Origin: a virus
Strand: one strand, 5' to 3'
Virus record (IMG/VR): IMGVR_UViG_3300035698_021780
Coordinates: 1-39,551 of that record
DNA: 39,551 nucleotides
The notes under the pieces were generated by a model. That model was not told where the DNA came from. It was given only the letters and a program-made list of their open reading frames with translations, and did no database searches. Made by a program: the position numbers and the translations under genes. Shown here one piece after another: positions 8,516-17,327 of the stretch; position 1 is the stretch's first letter, and each line of letters begins with the position of its first letter.

Positions 8516-10212
8516 TACATACCTCCTTCAAATTGGTTTAAAATTCCTTTCACATGCTTAGGCCATGGTATAACTTTATTCGTAACCCTGGACCCTGATC
8601 CCCTTTTCTTACAAGTCCCGATAGGATAATTGTTTTTAAGATGAATAAAAAGCGAGTTGAGTTCTTTTAAGGTCATTATACTACGTGGTTTCTCAAATTT
8701 TTCTTTAAGTTCGAAGTTGATTTTTTCCGGTCGGTACCGGTTATCAAAACAATATTTATTTACATGCCAATGAATTCTTTTCCGGATATCCTTTTCCTGT
8801 TCTTTCTGCGTTTTCTGTATAGGAGCTGCAACATAGCTTGCCTGGTCTGCATCCAGGCCCATAAAGAACAAGTCTGATTCTGTCATTTCTGCTAAAATAG
8901 GGGTGATTGGTGGCGGTGGTACAAACAGATCAAGCTGAATAGGAGGCTCTGACTCTTTTTCCTCTTCTGCCTCTCTTACACTGGCAAAATACTCGATTGC
9001 AGATAGCTGCTGTGCCTTGATCATGTCCACTACCTTTTTAAAAGCTTTATCCATAGGAGCATGCACATAACACTTTTGTCTTGCATATGGGCCTGCTGCT
9101 GGATCAACACGAACTCCCCTGGCCAGCATTTGTTCAATCCATTCCCTCGAGCGGATATTTGTCAGCACACAGATATGAGATATCCCCGGGACGTCAAGCC
9201 CCTCATACGCCATAGCAATCGTAACCAGGCAATTACAGTGACCTGCCTTGAACCTGTTAATTGATCTTATGGCCTGCGGTGTTTCATGACTGGTGGCTAT
9301 CTCTGCTTTGATCTGAGCCTTCCCGGTAATCATTGATAGCACGTTCTTTGCATTTTCGTAATTGGCAGTAACGATAAGGAGCTTTGCAGCAGGATTGCGG
9401 GTGCGTTCTTCATTCCAGTGGAGTATACATTTCATCAACATATCAGCGGCAAAGTCTGAATTAAGTGCCGTGAACAACGCCTCAGATGCTTGCTCGGGGT
9501 TCTTTGTCTTCTTGAACGAGTCAACGCCTGTTTCCTGGCCGTTGGCCCTACGCCATTTAAACCGACCGTCATTGAGTGTGAATTCTATCGGGAGTATGGC
9601 CTGTTCTTTCAATGCGTCTGTCCGGGAATAAATGATTGTCCTGGTGTTCCCGGTGTTTTTAAGATGCGGATATTGGCCGGCATACTCAACATAGGCTATC
9701 TGTTTCTTGTCACCACGGCCAAGAGTCCCGGTCATTTTTATAAGGAACTTCCCGGCTTCAACTATTTCCTTTATGTGTTCATGCCAAACGCCGCCTTCTT
9801 CAAGATGATGGAATTCATCAAGAATGATAATATAACGCTTTGACTTGACCTCGCGCAGCACGGTCTTTTCTTTGTCTGATGCAATAGCCTGGAAAGTTGT
9901 TACAAACCCGGTTGTCCCACGGCAGGGGTCCCATTCGTTCGTTGACTCCCGGATTAAGAAGCTGTGCCCGAACATTTCCCGGAACATAGGGTCAATGAAA
10001 TTCCTCTCCCCCTGGTTCTGTAATGCCGACCGTGGGACAACCCAAAGAACAGCGTCAGCGAGTCCGACTTTAATCAGCCTGCAGGCCTGGGCCGGGATCG
10101 TGCTTTTCCCTGCCCCAGGCGTTGCAATAATGTCAATGACTTTAACAAGTGATCCGGAAATCATATCATCTATTATTGTCTTGAACTCTTTCTGGTGTTT
10201 TCGTAAATTCAT
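8515..10212 (-). CDS. SF2 DEAD/DEAH-type helicase
   Basis: This 565-residue ATPase has helicase motif I ATPGAGKST at 30-38, motif II DEFH at 132-135, motif III TGT at 161-163 and motif VI QMLARGVRVDP in the second RecA lobe. The layout fits the ResIII-like superfamily 2 group used by phages for replication or recombination. The last 130 residues form a poorly conserved basic tail, possibly DNA-binding. The ATG overlaps the stop of the upstream endonuclease gene (ATGA). The bases before it are AT-rich without a good ribosome site, so translation is probably coupled. Confidence 0.85.
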   Translation of the reverse strand: MNLRKHQKEFKTIIDDMISGSLVKVIDIIATPGAGKSTIPAQACRLIKVGLADAVLWVVPRSALQNQGERNFIDPMFREMFGHSFLIRESTNEWDPCRGTTGFVTTFQAIASDKEKTVLREVKSKRYIIILDEFHHLEEGGVWHEHIKEIVEAGKFLIKMTGTLGRGDKKQIAYVEYAGQYPHLKNTGNTRTIIYSRTDALKEQAILPIEFTLNDGRFKWRRANGQETGVDSFKKTKNPEQASEALFTALNSDFAADMLMKCILHWNEERTRNPAAKLLIVTANYENAKNVLSMITGKAQIKAEIATSHETPQAIRSINRFKAGHCNCLVTIAMAYEGLDVPGISHICVLTNIRSREWIEQMLARGVRVDPAAGPYARQKCYVHAPMDKAFKKVVDMIKAQQLSAIEYFASVREAEEEKESEPPIQLDLFVPPPPITPILAEMTESDLFFMGLDADQASYVAAPIQKTQKEQEKDIRKRIHWHVNKYCFDNRYRPEKINFELKEKFEKPRSIMTLKELNSLFIHLKNNYPIGTCKKRGSGSRVTNKVIPWPKHVKGILNQFEGGM

Positions 10213-10748
10213 ATTAAATTATTTTCTTTTAAATAGTTTAAGGCTGAAGAGTCTTTCTTATATATGCCAAAATTGTTTTTTAATTCCGACCTATATCTTG
10301 CCAATACGGCATCATTGAAGTTTGAAAAAGAGCCGAGGTTTTTAGCTTTATAATTTATTGTTATTTGGGGGCACCACTTCCCTGTTTGTTTTTGCCAATA
10401 TACACCAACAACTCCAGATTTATTTCTAACGGTAAGGTCCTTGTTGATATTGTTTTGAGTTCTGTTTAAATTTCTTAAATTATTCCAAGCATTATTGCTT
10501 TTGTTTCTGTCCTCGTGGTCAATCTCTCCATCTTTAACAATGTTTCCAGTCATGTATATCCAAGCAAGGACATGCGCCTTATAGCACTTGTAATCAATTC
10601 TAATTTGAATATAACCAAAATTAGTTTTTGTTCCGGCTATTTTATTTTTTTTAATCCCACGCCTCTTGACATTCCAGGTAAAGACACCGGTTACTGGATC
10701 ATAATTTAATATTTTTATGAGATATCCTTGATTTATAGTGTTAGGCAT
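10209..10748 (-). CDS. HNH homing-type endonuclease with AP2 domain
   Basis: This 179-residue protein has an HNH core (AHVLAW at 58-63, IDHEDRNKSNN at 76-86, then NNLR) and a C-terminal AP2-type DNA-binding domain at about 109-155 (SGVVGVYW..TGKWCPQI). This is the usual build of free-standing phage homing endonucleases, which cut alleles lacking the gene. It is clearly more AT-rich than its neighbours and lies between SbcC and the helicase, so it was probably inserted into the recombination operon. Its start directly follows a run of nine G on the coding strand. Confidence 0.88.
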   Translation of the reverse strand: MPNTINQGYLIKILNYDPVTGVFTWNVKRRGIKKNKIAGTKTNFGYIQIRIDYKCYKAHVLAWIYMTGNIVKDGEIDHEDRNKSNNAWNNLRNLNRTQNNINKDLTVRNKSGVVGVYWQKQTGKWCPQITINYKAKNLGSFSNFNDAVLARYRSELKNNFGIYKKDSSALNYLKENNLI

Positions 10749-10882
10749 CCCCCCCCCTTGCTAATTCGCTGTGGTTTTTTGGTTTTTTTGTCCCTGTTCG
10801 TAAAAAACAGCAGCAAATCTGCACTTTTTTCTGGATTTCGTGTTGATTTTCCGTAAAATCGGTGCAAATCTGCATTTTCACC
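10749..10882. repeat. Gap with two copies of GCAAATCTGCA and a C9 tract
   Basis: The gap between the SbcC-like stop and the endonuclease start holds GCAAATCTGCA at 10813-10823 and 10864-10874, 51 bases apart. The core TGCA-N4-TGCA of the second copy is nearly palindromic. A run of nine C lies at 10749-10757. No gene is visible. The repeats could be binding sites or scars of homing-gene insertion. Confidence 0.6.
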
Positions 10883-13387
10883 CTAAAAGCTTATTTCATG
10901 GTCAGCCATGGCCACGACTTCGGGGTTATGAGATATAAAAAAACAGGTGTCAAAATCACCCGTATCCATCATGGACCGGTATAGTGCAACAAATTCAAGA
11001 GCTTTTTCTGAATCAAGGGCACCATCTTCCTCATCGGCAAACAGGGTCCGGAAGTCTCTTTCTGATTTCCGTTTAGATACCAGCGTCATGCCAAGTTCAA
11101 GAGCTTTTGCAATCCATACCTTTTGCCCTCCGGACAGCATTTCAAACTTATCCTCAGATCCATCCTCTCGAATAACCTTGATCCAGAAAACCTCTTTCCC
11201 GGTTTCAGGGTCCTGCGTAACGATTTTAATTTGACTTTCAAGGCCGAATGCTTTTTCAAGAAGCTTGTTTGCCTCCGTGGTGATCAGCGGGGCAGCTCCA
11301 TCGATCTCAAGGGCCTGCAATCCATTTTTAGAGCATGCTTGCCGTAAATAATCCCATTCAGACAGCTCTTTTTTAAAATCCTTCGCGGATGATTGATTTA
11401 ATAAGAGTGTTAAATCAAGTGCATCTTTCCTTACAAGATCGTTTTCCAGGACCGCAACCTTACCTTTTAAGACTTCTATGTACTCGCTTAAAGTGTCAAG
11501 CTCTGCTGATTTCTCTTCCTTTGTGTTTTTAAGATTGTGTATTTCAAGGTCGATTTTAGGATTGATGCTATTGGAGAGTCTGGTAATTTCCTTCCGAATA
11601 TCAAAGAGATCCCTACCCATAGAATCGATAGTGACAAGGTATTCTTGCTTCCGGTTCTCAAAATTGTTAACCATTAAAGTGGACTCGGCATCCAGGGAAA
11701 CCTTTTTAGCTTGAGTGATCTCAAGCTCATTCGCTTTGCCTGCCATTTTTGACAACTTCGAATATTGCCCCCTGGCCCAGTCAAGAGATTCCTTGTAAAA
11801 GGTTTTAAGCTCGAACAGCTCAGTGTGGTTAGCGCATAGCTGGTCAAATTGCTTTTGGAATACGTCAATATCGTGCTGCAATGCCGCTATTTTTCCTGCA
11901 TCTTCCTGTTCCATTTCAACCAGCTCAAAGGCAAGGTGGCTAAGCACGGTGTTTGATTCCTTTATAATTATGGATAGCTTTTCCATTGCCATATTAATGG
12001 ACATTTCTTTAACTTTTATATCGGTCAGCAGCAAATTAAGGTTTGATTTTTCAATAGGTAATCCTTTTTTAGCACGCTCAACCCTAAAAATTGCAGGACA
12101 GGTAGTGCTTTCACAGTCTGGATCTATGGCCAACGCTATTTCTTCTTCAAGCCCTTTTATCTTATCCTGCAACCGAATAACACTGATGCTACCTTTAGCA
12201 CATTCTGTTTTAGCCGCTTCAAACTTGCTTAAATCCTGAATATGCATTTCTATTAGTTCTTTCCGTTCTGCGATCTTGGCTTTCTGTTCCAGTATAAGCG
12301 GATTCCCCTGTATTTCCTTTATCTCTTCCCTGGATGGACGGAAAACATTGAGTTCTGTTAAATCCTTTTCCTCTGTTATTGCATCCATTTCAATAATAAC
12401 GCATTCAAAACAGTGTGAAAAATGGTTCCCCTGGGCCTCAACGACCTTGAGCTTTTCGGAAGCTGCAAAGATTTCATCTTTCTGGGACAAAATATCTGTT
12501 AAATCAAGGATATCGTTGCTTAATAGCTGGAAGTTCTCTATATGGTCGTGAGTGAGCTTATCTCTATTCTCCTGAATTTTTGCCCGGTCGCGGACCAGCT
12601 GGTCAACAGACTTTTCAAGCACAGCCCTACGCTCCAACAGCTCCTTTTCCTGTGCCTTATTGATTTCAAGCTGGTTAATACTGACAGTAAGATCATTGAT
12701 CCGGTCTTCAATGGAATTGCTCTCGTTGGCATATCTGATCGTAATATCACCTTTTATGCCCATAAGCTCAGTTTCGGTGTATTTAAGAGATTCCAGAGAT
12801 TCGTTGCAGTCTGCTATTTTCCCAGTGACCAGATCTAATTTCGATTGGAAATAGGCCACCCCTGCTTTTGCCTGTTTTTCGTATCCGACCAGGCGCTCTA
12901 TTCGCAGGAATTCTACAAACAGATCCTTTATCGGACCAGCAGTCATGTCTGACATGTTCTCGCTGTTCTGGGCACAGAAAACACTATTATAGAAAAGGAC
13001 CTGGCTTCCAAACTCTTGCAGTATGTACCGATCGTATTCAGTGACCTTTCCATTAACGACCGAGACTCCGTCAATAACGATAAAAGCCTCTGTCCTATCT
13101 GAGCCAGAGTCTATTTTACGTATGGTATTCCATTTCCTTCCGTTAAATTCAAAGCGAGTCTCTATGTATGAGTCTCGCAGGTAAAAGTGGTGCCTGAGTG
13201 AACCTTTTCTACTTGCGAACGTTCTGTAGGGGCTCATAAGCTCCAGGAGCGTTGTTTTGCCCTTTCCATTTGGACCAGCCAGCGCGACAAGACCCGTCAG
13301 TCCTCTGAGATCGTACTCAACTTCATCAACCCCAAGACCTTTGCTAAACCCGATTGCACCCCTTACTTTGATATATTCCATTCTCAT
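10883..13387 (-). CDS. SbcC/Rad50-like ATPase (T4 gp46 type)
   Basis: This 834-residue SMC-type ATPase has Walker A GPNGKGKTT at 38-46, two long coiled-coil arms, the LSGGQ signature at about 751-755, Walker B/D-loop LFADEEDGALD at 782-791 and a His switch (ISHN) near 818. It pairs with the nuclease encoded upstream to resect or trim DNA ends during recombination-dependent replication. The hook region is unusual: instead of one clear CPxC it has CFEC at 326-329 and C-x4-CP at 425-431. AAGGAG lies 9 bases upstream of the ATG. The length is shorter than bacterial SbcC (about 1,050) and longer than T4 gp46 (about 560). Confidence 0.88.
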   Translation of the reverse strand: MRMEYIKVRGAIGFSKGLGVDEVEYDLRGLTGLVALAGPNGKGKTTLLELMSPYRTFASRKGSLRHHFYLRDSYIETRFEFNGRKWNTIRKIDSGSDRTEAFIVIDGVSVVNGKVTEYDRYILQEFGSQVLFYNSVFCAQNSENMSDMTAGPIKDLFVEFLRIERLVGYEKQAKAGVAYFQSKLDLVTGKIADCNESLESLKYTETELMGIKGDITIRYANESNSIEDRINDLTVSINQLEINKAQEKELLERRAVLEKSVDQLVRDRAKIQENRDKLTHDHIENFQLLSNDILDLTDILSQKDEIFAASEKLKVVEAQGNHFSHCFECVIIEMDAITEEKDLTELNVFRPSREEIKEIQGNPLILEQKAKIAERKELIEMHIQDLSKFEAAKTECAKGSISVIRLQDKIKGLEEEIALAIDPDCESTTCPAIFRVERAKKGLPIEKSNLNLLLTDIKVKEMSINMAMEKLSIIIKESNTVLSHLAFELVEMEQEDAGKIAALQHDIDVFQKQFDQLCANHTELFELKTFYKESLDWARGQYSKLSKMAGKANELEITQAKKVSLDAESTLMVNNFENRKQEYLVTIDSMGRDLFDIRKEITRLSNSINPKIDLEIHNLKNTKEEKSAELDTLSEYIEVLKGKVAVLENDLVRKDALDLTLLLNQSSAKDFKKELSEWDYLRQACSKNGLQALEIDGAAPLITTEANKLLEKAFGLESQIKIVTQDPETGKEVFWIKVIREDGSEDKFEMLSGGQKVWIAKALELGMTLVSKRKSERDFRTLFADEEDGALDSEKALEFVALYRSMMDTGDFDTCFFISHNPEVVAMADHEISF

Positions 13388-13415
13388 GGTGTTTTTCTCC
13401 TTCCCTATGCTTTTG

Positions 13416-14666
13416 TTAGATCTCTAATTTTTTGACCCATGGTTCTATTTCCCCGCCTTCAAGCGCCTTTGCCTTGTCAAGAATAGACTCTGATACGGTT
13501 TCCCCTCTCATTTCAGCCATGGCTGTTAGTTTTTCCGGAAGGGTTTCAGCCTCAAGCACCCTTTCAGCCCTGACATTTTCCCGGGGCTTCCTGATCAGGA
13601 TAAGCTTTACTCGAGAGCAGCCGGAATCAAGAAAGTGCTGTTTGATTTCACTTTGATTAATAGTGCCGGCTTCATCCTGCCATACTGTCAATGTGATTTT
13701 CATGTCAGCGCCAGCGAGTTGATCAGGGTAAAATTTATCCGGAAGAACATAATCAATTTCACCAGGAAGGTTTCCCTGGACCTCTTGCCCGTCCGTAAAG
13801 TCTTCCTTGATTTCCAGCATTTGCTTTGCAGGGGTTAAAAGGAATTCTGATTTAAGGGAGAATTTCCCATCCAGATCCAGGCCGGAAAAGAGTCTATGAA
13901 TAAAAAACCCCTTTTCCTCTTTTTCTCCAAAATTCGTTCTCGTTGGAGAGCCTGCGTAATAGACGCCGGCACCCATGGACTGAGCCTTATGAATATGACC
14001 AAAACAAACAAGATCAGCGTTCAACATGGCCAGCTGCCCTTTTGATATCTCAATGTCCCGGCCTATAAGCTGCTGAGTCTCTGAAATCATGCAGCCGCCT
14101 ATCTGCCCATGGCCGTTGACAATGTGCGGGATCCCTTTTAACTCTTCGGGAAGGTATCCGAAACTTGCAAACATGGAATCCATTGCCTGTGCAATCGCCT
14201 TATCCGAATCCTCTATGGACATTAAATTGATAAAAAACTGTTTGGTCGGTTGTGGGATCTGAGTGAGAAGAAAGTCCGGATGATCGACTGGAAAAATTAA
14301 GGCAGAGGTCGCGATCCATTTTTTCTGGTTGCTATCATAAACAAATCTTTCAGGCAGAGCTGATACTATAATAGGATATTCCCCCCGGCATTCCATTAAA
14401 GCGAGGGCCGCGCTGCCATCGTGTGAAGGTGTGCCGGTCACGATCGCAACCGGAGCAACGTTCAGCATGTCAGAAACATGGTGGAGTATAGATCTTGACG
14501 ATTTTGAATCAAAGTCGAGATACTTAGAATCCGTAATGTCCCCTGAAATTACAATTAAATCCGGTTTTTCCTCTTCGGCCTGGGCTACAATAAACTGTAC
14601 ACATTTGTTAATTTCCTCATAATCCTTTTCCCGGTAATGCCAGTCTGCGGTGTGTAATACTTTCAT
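13416..14666 (-). CDS. SbcD/Mre11-like nuclease (T4 gp47 type)
   Basis: This 416-residue metallophosphoesterase shows the Mre11 signature in order: HTADWH at 5-10, SGDITD at 41-46, SHDG at 81-84, then GHGQ and GHIHK. These residues bind two metal ions. I start it at 14666, where GGGAGG precedes the ATG by six bases; an upstream in-frame ATG at 14687 lacks a site. It lies 28 bases before the SbcC-like gene, the normal order, and the two should form one exonuclease/endonuclease complex. Confidence 0.9.
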   Translation of the reverse strand: MKVLHTADWHYREKDYEEINKCVQFIVAQAEEEKPDLIVISGDITDSKYLDFDSKSSRSILHHVSDMLNVAPVAIVTGTPSHDGSAALALMECRGEYPIIVSALPERFVYDSNQKKWIATSALIFPVDHPDFLLTQIPQPTKQFFINLMSIEDSDKAIAQAMDSMFASFGYLPEELKGIPHIVNGHGQIGGCMISETQQLIGRDIEISKGQLAMLNADLVCFGHIHKAQSMGAGVYYAGSPTRTNFGEKEEKGFFIHRLFSGLDLDGKFSLKSEFLLTPAKQMLEIKEDFTDGQEVQGNLPGEIDYVLPDKFYPDQLAGADMKITLTVWQDEAGTINQSEIKQHFLDSGCSRVKLILIRKPRENVRAERVLEAETLPEKLTAMAEMRGETVSESILDKAKALEGGEIEPWVKKLEI

Positions 14667-14740
14667 GTGTTTCCTCCCTGTAAACATGGATAAAGCCAGT
14701 TTTGCTCTTTAGCCATGTTTACACATTTAAGGTGTTTAAT

Positions 14741-15808
14741 TTAATAAGGAATATCATCATCCCTTGCCTGCGGTAACGGCTCTGAAAATTCAGGAGCTTG
14801 CTCTGGTTCCTTTGCCGCATTCCTTAGCAGATGATTGAACAACCCGTTCCGCCATTTTTGTCCGGAGTCTGCGAATTCGCCTTTAAGGTCGCCAGTCATT
14901 TCTTCCCAGGTGTATGTGCCTATCTCAGCGACATAATCCTTGCAAGTCGCTTCCTGTTCAGAAATAGGGCTCTTCTGGAAAGCCTCGAGTGTTGTCGTCC
15001 TGGTTTGTGTCGCCTTTTTTTTGGGCTCTGGTTCAGGTGTCGGCTCTGGCTGAATGTCAATCACATCGGGTTCTGGTAAAGAGGCTTGTCCTCCTCCTGC
15101 AACACTCCCATAAACCATGTTCATGGAGGCCGTTAATCCTCTTAGGAGTGTGCCTTTTACATCGGGATGCTTTGGATTAAGGGCATAGCGGACCATGACA
15201 AAGTTTTTACCAAAAATCTGTTTTTCGTCTGAATAGCTGTTCTGTAACCCCAAGATAAACCGAATCACCCGGGCCTTTGCTCCGGATTCGACAAACATTA
15301 ACTTATTTTTCCGTTTTTGGATGGAGTCGCGATGTACCATTGCAGCAACAAAGGTTTCGATTGTTTTATGCCCACCTAATTTCCATGCCAGTTTTGGGTT
15401 TTTTTCAACAGCTTTCCATGAAGCCTCATATTGTTCTTGGAGTTCTTCCTCGATAATTTCAATATCGAGATCCTTCTCCGCTTTCTGGAAAGGGATTTCC
15501 CCGTCGGCCTTGCGGACACCCCCCACGGCTTGGAATGAACAATACAGGGGGTTATTGTTCTTGTCTGTCCTTTTTGTGTCAAGGGCAGACCATTGCATAC
15601 CTGCGGCCTGTGCCAGCCGTGCCAGCCCATTAAAATGAAGCCGGAACTTCTTTTGTGCTGGATAATATTCATCCTTTCTTAGCGCTACAACCTCGACAAG
15701 TGGTTGATAATAAGAATCTTCCATGTTCAGGATTGGACTTGGCAGGAAAATAAAGGACCCTTTCGCCCTCTCTTCCTCAATCTGTGCCCTTACCTTTTCA
15801 TAATCCAT
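14741..15808 (-). CDS. Putative ssDNA-annealing or -binding recombination protein with SSB-like tail
   Basis: This 355-residue protein has a conserved N-terminal domain ending in the basic block RKNKLMFVESGAKARVIRFIL, followed by a Pro/Glu-rich linker around 250-270 and a small C-terminal domain. It ends RDDDIPY, the acidic tip typical of single-strand binding proteins, used to recruit partner enzymes. Together with SbcCD and a helicase next door, this suggests a RecT/Bet-like or SSB-like role in strand annealing. No canonical RecT motif is certain, so the family is inferred from context and tail. Confidence 0.55.
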   Translation of the reverse strand: MDYEKVRAQIEEERAKGSFIFLPSPILNMEDSYYQPLVEVVALRKDEYYPAQKKFRLHFNGLARLAQAAGMQWSALDTKRTDKNNNPLYCSFQAVGGVRKADGEIPFQKAEKDLDIEIIEEELQEQYEASWKAVEKNPKLAWKLGGHKTIETFVAAMVHRDSIQKRKNKLMFVESGAKARVIRFILGLQNSYSDEKQIFGKNFVMVRYALNPKHPDVKGTLLRGLTASMNMVYGSVAGGGQASLPEPDVIDIQPEPTPEPEPKKKATQTRTTTLEAFQKSPISEQEATCKDYVAEIGTYTWEEMTGDLKGEFADSGQKWRNGLFNHLLRNAAKEPEQAPEFSEPLPQARDDDIPY

Positions 15809-15818
15809 AAATCCTCCT

Positions 15819-16019
15819 TTATGTTATTGTTTTTGCGACCTCTCGAAGCTCTCCAATCGATTTAAAAGACTCGCAACATGTCCTTGTGTGGACAAAACCG
15901 TAAAACGAACGGGTGGCTATCTCAGTATCCATTATTCCAAAATTAACATTATCAATCTTTGGATTGATCTTACGCAGACTGGTTAAGATCTTTTTTAAAT
16001 GATTTTCAATTTTCTTCAT
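15819..16019 (-). CDS. Small protein of unknown function, early leftward operon
   Basis: This 66-residue basic protein is preceded by AAGGAGG at good spacing, so it is likely translated. It contains two adjacent cysteines (TRTCCES) and no recognisable domain. It lies 10 bases upstream of the annealing-type gene. Confidence 0.65.
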   Translation of the reverse strand: MKKIENHLKKILTSLRKINPKIDNVNFGIMDTEIATRSFYGFVHTRTCCESFKSIGELREVAKTIT

Positions 16020-16030
16020 GCTGCCTCCTT

Positions 16031-16189
16031 TTATATAGTACCGTATTTAGATTCATATCTGATCTGTTCCGGTTCGAATACGATCTCAGTGTATTCATCC
16101 TTGATATAATTAAAGGAATACACGGCCAGCGCCAGCAGGATAAAGAATAGCAGGACCGGTCTTATAAATCGTTCAAATTCATTATCCAT
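16031..16189 (-). CDS. 52-residue single-pass membrane protein, first gene of leftward operon
   Basis: This short frame starts at an ATG preceded by GAAAGGAG with six bases spacing. It encodes one transmembrane helix at about residues 9-26 (FIRPVLLFFILLALAVYSF) and an acidic C-terminal half. It sits about 24 bases after the predicted leftward promoter start, so it should be among the first phage products made. Membrane-targeted early peptides often act in exclusion or host takeover, but nothing here proves that. Confidence 0.72.
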   Translation of the reverse strand: MDNEFERFIRPVLLFFILLALAVYSFNYIKDEYTEIVFEPEQIRYESKYGTI

Positions 16190-16219
16190 ATGAAGCTCCT
16201 TTCTATTGTTTCCAACCCT

Positions 16220-16248
16220 ACCATATGGGGCATGGCTGTTGTTGTCAA
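16220..16248 (-). promoter_or_regulatory. Predicted leftward early promoter
   Basis: On the minus strand, TTGACA (16248-16243) is separated by 17 bases from TATGGT (16225-16220). This is a perfect -35 with a four-of-six -10. It would start transcription about 24 bases before the 52-residue membrane-protein gene. Confidence 0.7.
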
Positions 16249-16279
16249 TAACTATTATTATTTATTTTGCCCTTGACAA
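16242..16279. promoter_or_regulatory. Inverted TTGTCAA/TTGACAA operator pair
   Basis: TTGTCAA at 16242-16248 and its exact reverse complement TTGACAA at 16273-16279 flank an AT-rich 24-base core. Each arm contains the -35 hexamer of one divergent promoter, so one bound protein could control both. The same box is repeated in the control region near 24.1 kb. Confidence 0.65.
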
Positions 16280-16301
16280 TAGATTTAAGCCGGTGTATCC
16301 A
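16273..16301 (+). promoter_or_regulatory. Predicted rightward promoter giving a leaderless regulator mRNA
   Basis: TTGACA at 16273-16278 is followed after 17 bases by TATCCA at 16296-16301. The expected transcription start is about 7 bases later, at the ATG at 16308 of the HTH gene, which has no ribosome site. Confidence 0.6.
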
Positions 16302-16307
16302 TGAAAT

Positions 16308-16490
16308 ATGAAACTACAAAAATATATAAAAAGCGTCAGGCAGCGGATGGGGTTGAAACAAGAGGACTTTGCCAAACTGGTAGGGGTCAAGCGGTCTACG
16401 CTTGCAAACTACGAGATCGGGATAATTAAACCAGGAGTTGATAAATATATCAAGATCCAGGAATTAGAGGCAAATTTAAATAAGTCCTAA
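16308..16490 (+). CDS. XRE/Cro-type HTH regulator
   Basis: This 60-residue protein is almost entirely a Cro/C1-type helix-turn-helix: QRMGLKQEDFAKLVGV followed by KRSTLANYEIG. Cro-size regulators bind operators as dimers. It is the first rightward gene after the divergent control region and probably recognises the TTGTCA boxes there. No Shine-Dalgarno sequence precedes it; the promoter predicts a leaderless message, as with lambda cI from PRM. Whether it acts as repressor or activator, and for which direction, is unknown. Confidence 0.85.
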   Translation: MKLQKYIKSVRQRMGLKQEDFAKLVGVKRSTLANYEIGIIKPGVDKYIKIQELEANLNKS

Positions 16491-16526
16491 TGTTTTACAT
16501 AGTAACTCAATATAAAGGGGGATACC

Positions 16527-17327
16527 TTGAGGCCAACCACGGCTAAAGAAGTGCGCGACCTGCTTATAAACAGACACGGTGAAAAGTTCGTATGTATCCC
16601 GGAATGTAAAACCGGCCGGTCATGGGGCAATGAATACGGGATTATTGATTTATGGTGCATGGCAAAATCATGGACACAGCCACGAACCATAGCTTATGAG
16701 ATAAAGGTAAGCAGATCTGATTTCCTGAATGATAATAAATGGACAAAATATCTTCCTTTTTGCAGCGAGTTCTATTTTGCTGCACCTTGGGGTATTATCC
16801 TACCTGAAGAGCTACCAGCAGAGGCCGGGCTGGTGGTCATGTCTAAAAACCTTTCCAGGGTTTACACAAAAAAGAAAGCCCCATCCCGAAATATAGCAAT
16901 CCCGGATTCAATCTTTCGATATATCCTCATGTGGAGAGCCCAGATAAAAAAAGAAAACAGGCGCGGCAAACTGCCCTCAGAGGCTTACTGGCGCGAATGG
17001 GTTGCCAATAAAGAGGCCAGGGCTCTACTTGGGGTAAGTGTATCAAAAGAGCTTAGAAAAAGGGTCCACGACAACATAGAGATCGTTAATGCAGAGAACC
17101 GGCGATTGTTAATTGAGAACCGGGACCTTGAATACATCAAGTTGTTTCTGGAAAAAATCGGAGTGCAAAACCTGAAAGGCTGGAATGTTGAAGATGATAT
17201 AAGGGAGTGCATTTCACGGGTTCAAAGCGGCATTCCTAAAAAGTTGATAAACCGTATCAATATCGCTTATGAAAATTTGAGGATAGCGCACAAGGAGATG
17301 GAAAACCATGCCCAAAAGATTTCTTAA
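16527..17327 (+). CDS. MmcB-like nuclease-fold protein
   Basis: This 266-residue protein starts at TTG, preceded by AAAGGGG six bases upstream. Residues 1-110 match the MmcB-like DNA repair family: D41, then YEIKVSRSDFLNDNKW with E58-x-K60, then the FYFAAPWGII...LP...GL segment. This arrangement is that of PD-(D/E)XK nucleases. The second half is helical, with a likely coiled coil near 185-225, and is not part of the usual short family, so this is an extended version. Confidence 0.72.
   Translation: MRPTTAKEVRDLLINRHGEKFVCIPECKTGRSWGNEYGIIDLWCMAKSWTQPRTIAYEIKVSRSDFLNDNKWTKYLPFCSEFYFAAPWGIILPEELPAEAGLVVMSKNLSRVYTKKKAPSRNIAIPDSIFRYILMWRAQIKKENRRGKLPSEAYWREWVANKEARALLGVSVSKELRKRVHDNIEIVNAENRRLLIENRDLEYIKLFLEKIGVQNLKGWNVEDDIRECISRVQSGIPKKLINRINIAYENLRIAHKEMENHAQKIS

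Noticed and set aside
14113-14121. TTGACA-like sequence inside the SbcD-like gene
   Set aside because: Single occurrence within coding sequence and no adequate -10 at the right distance.
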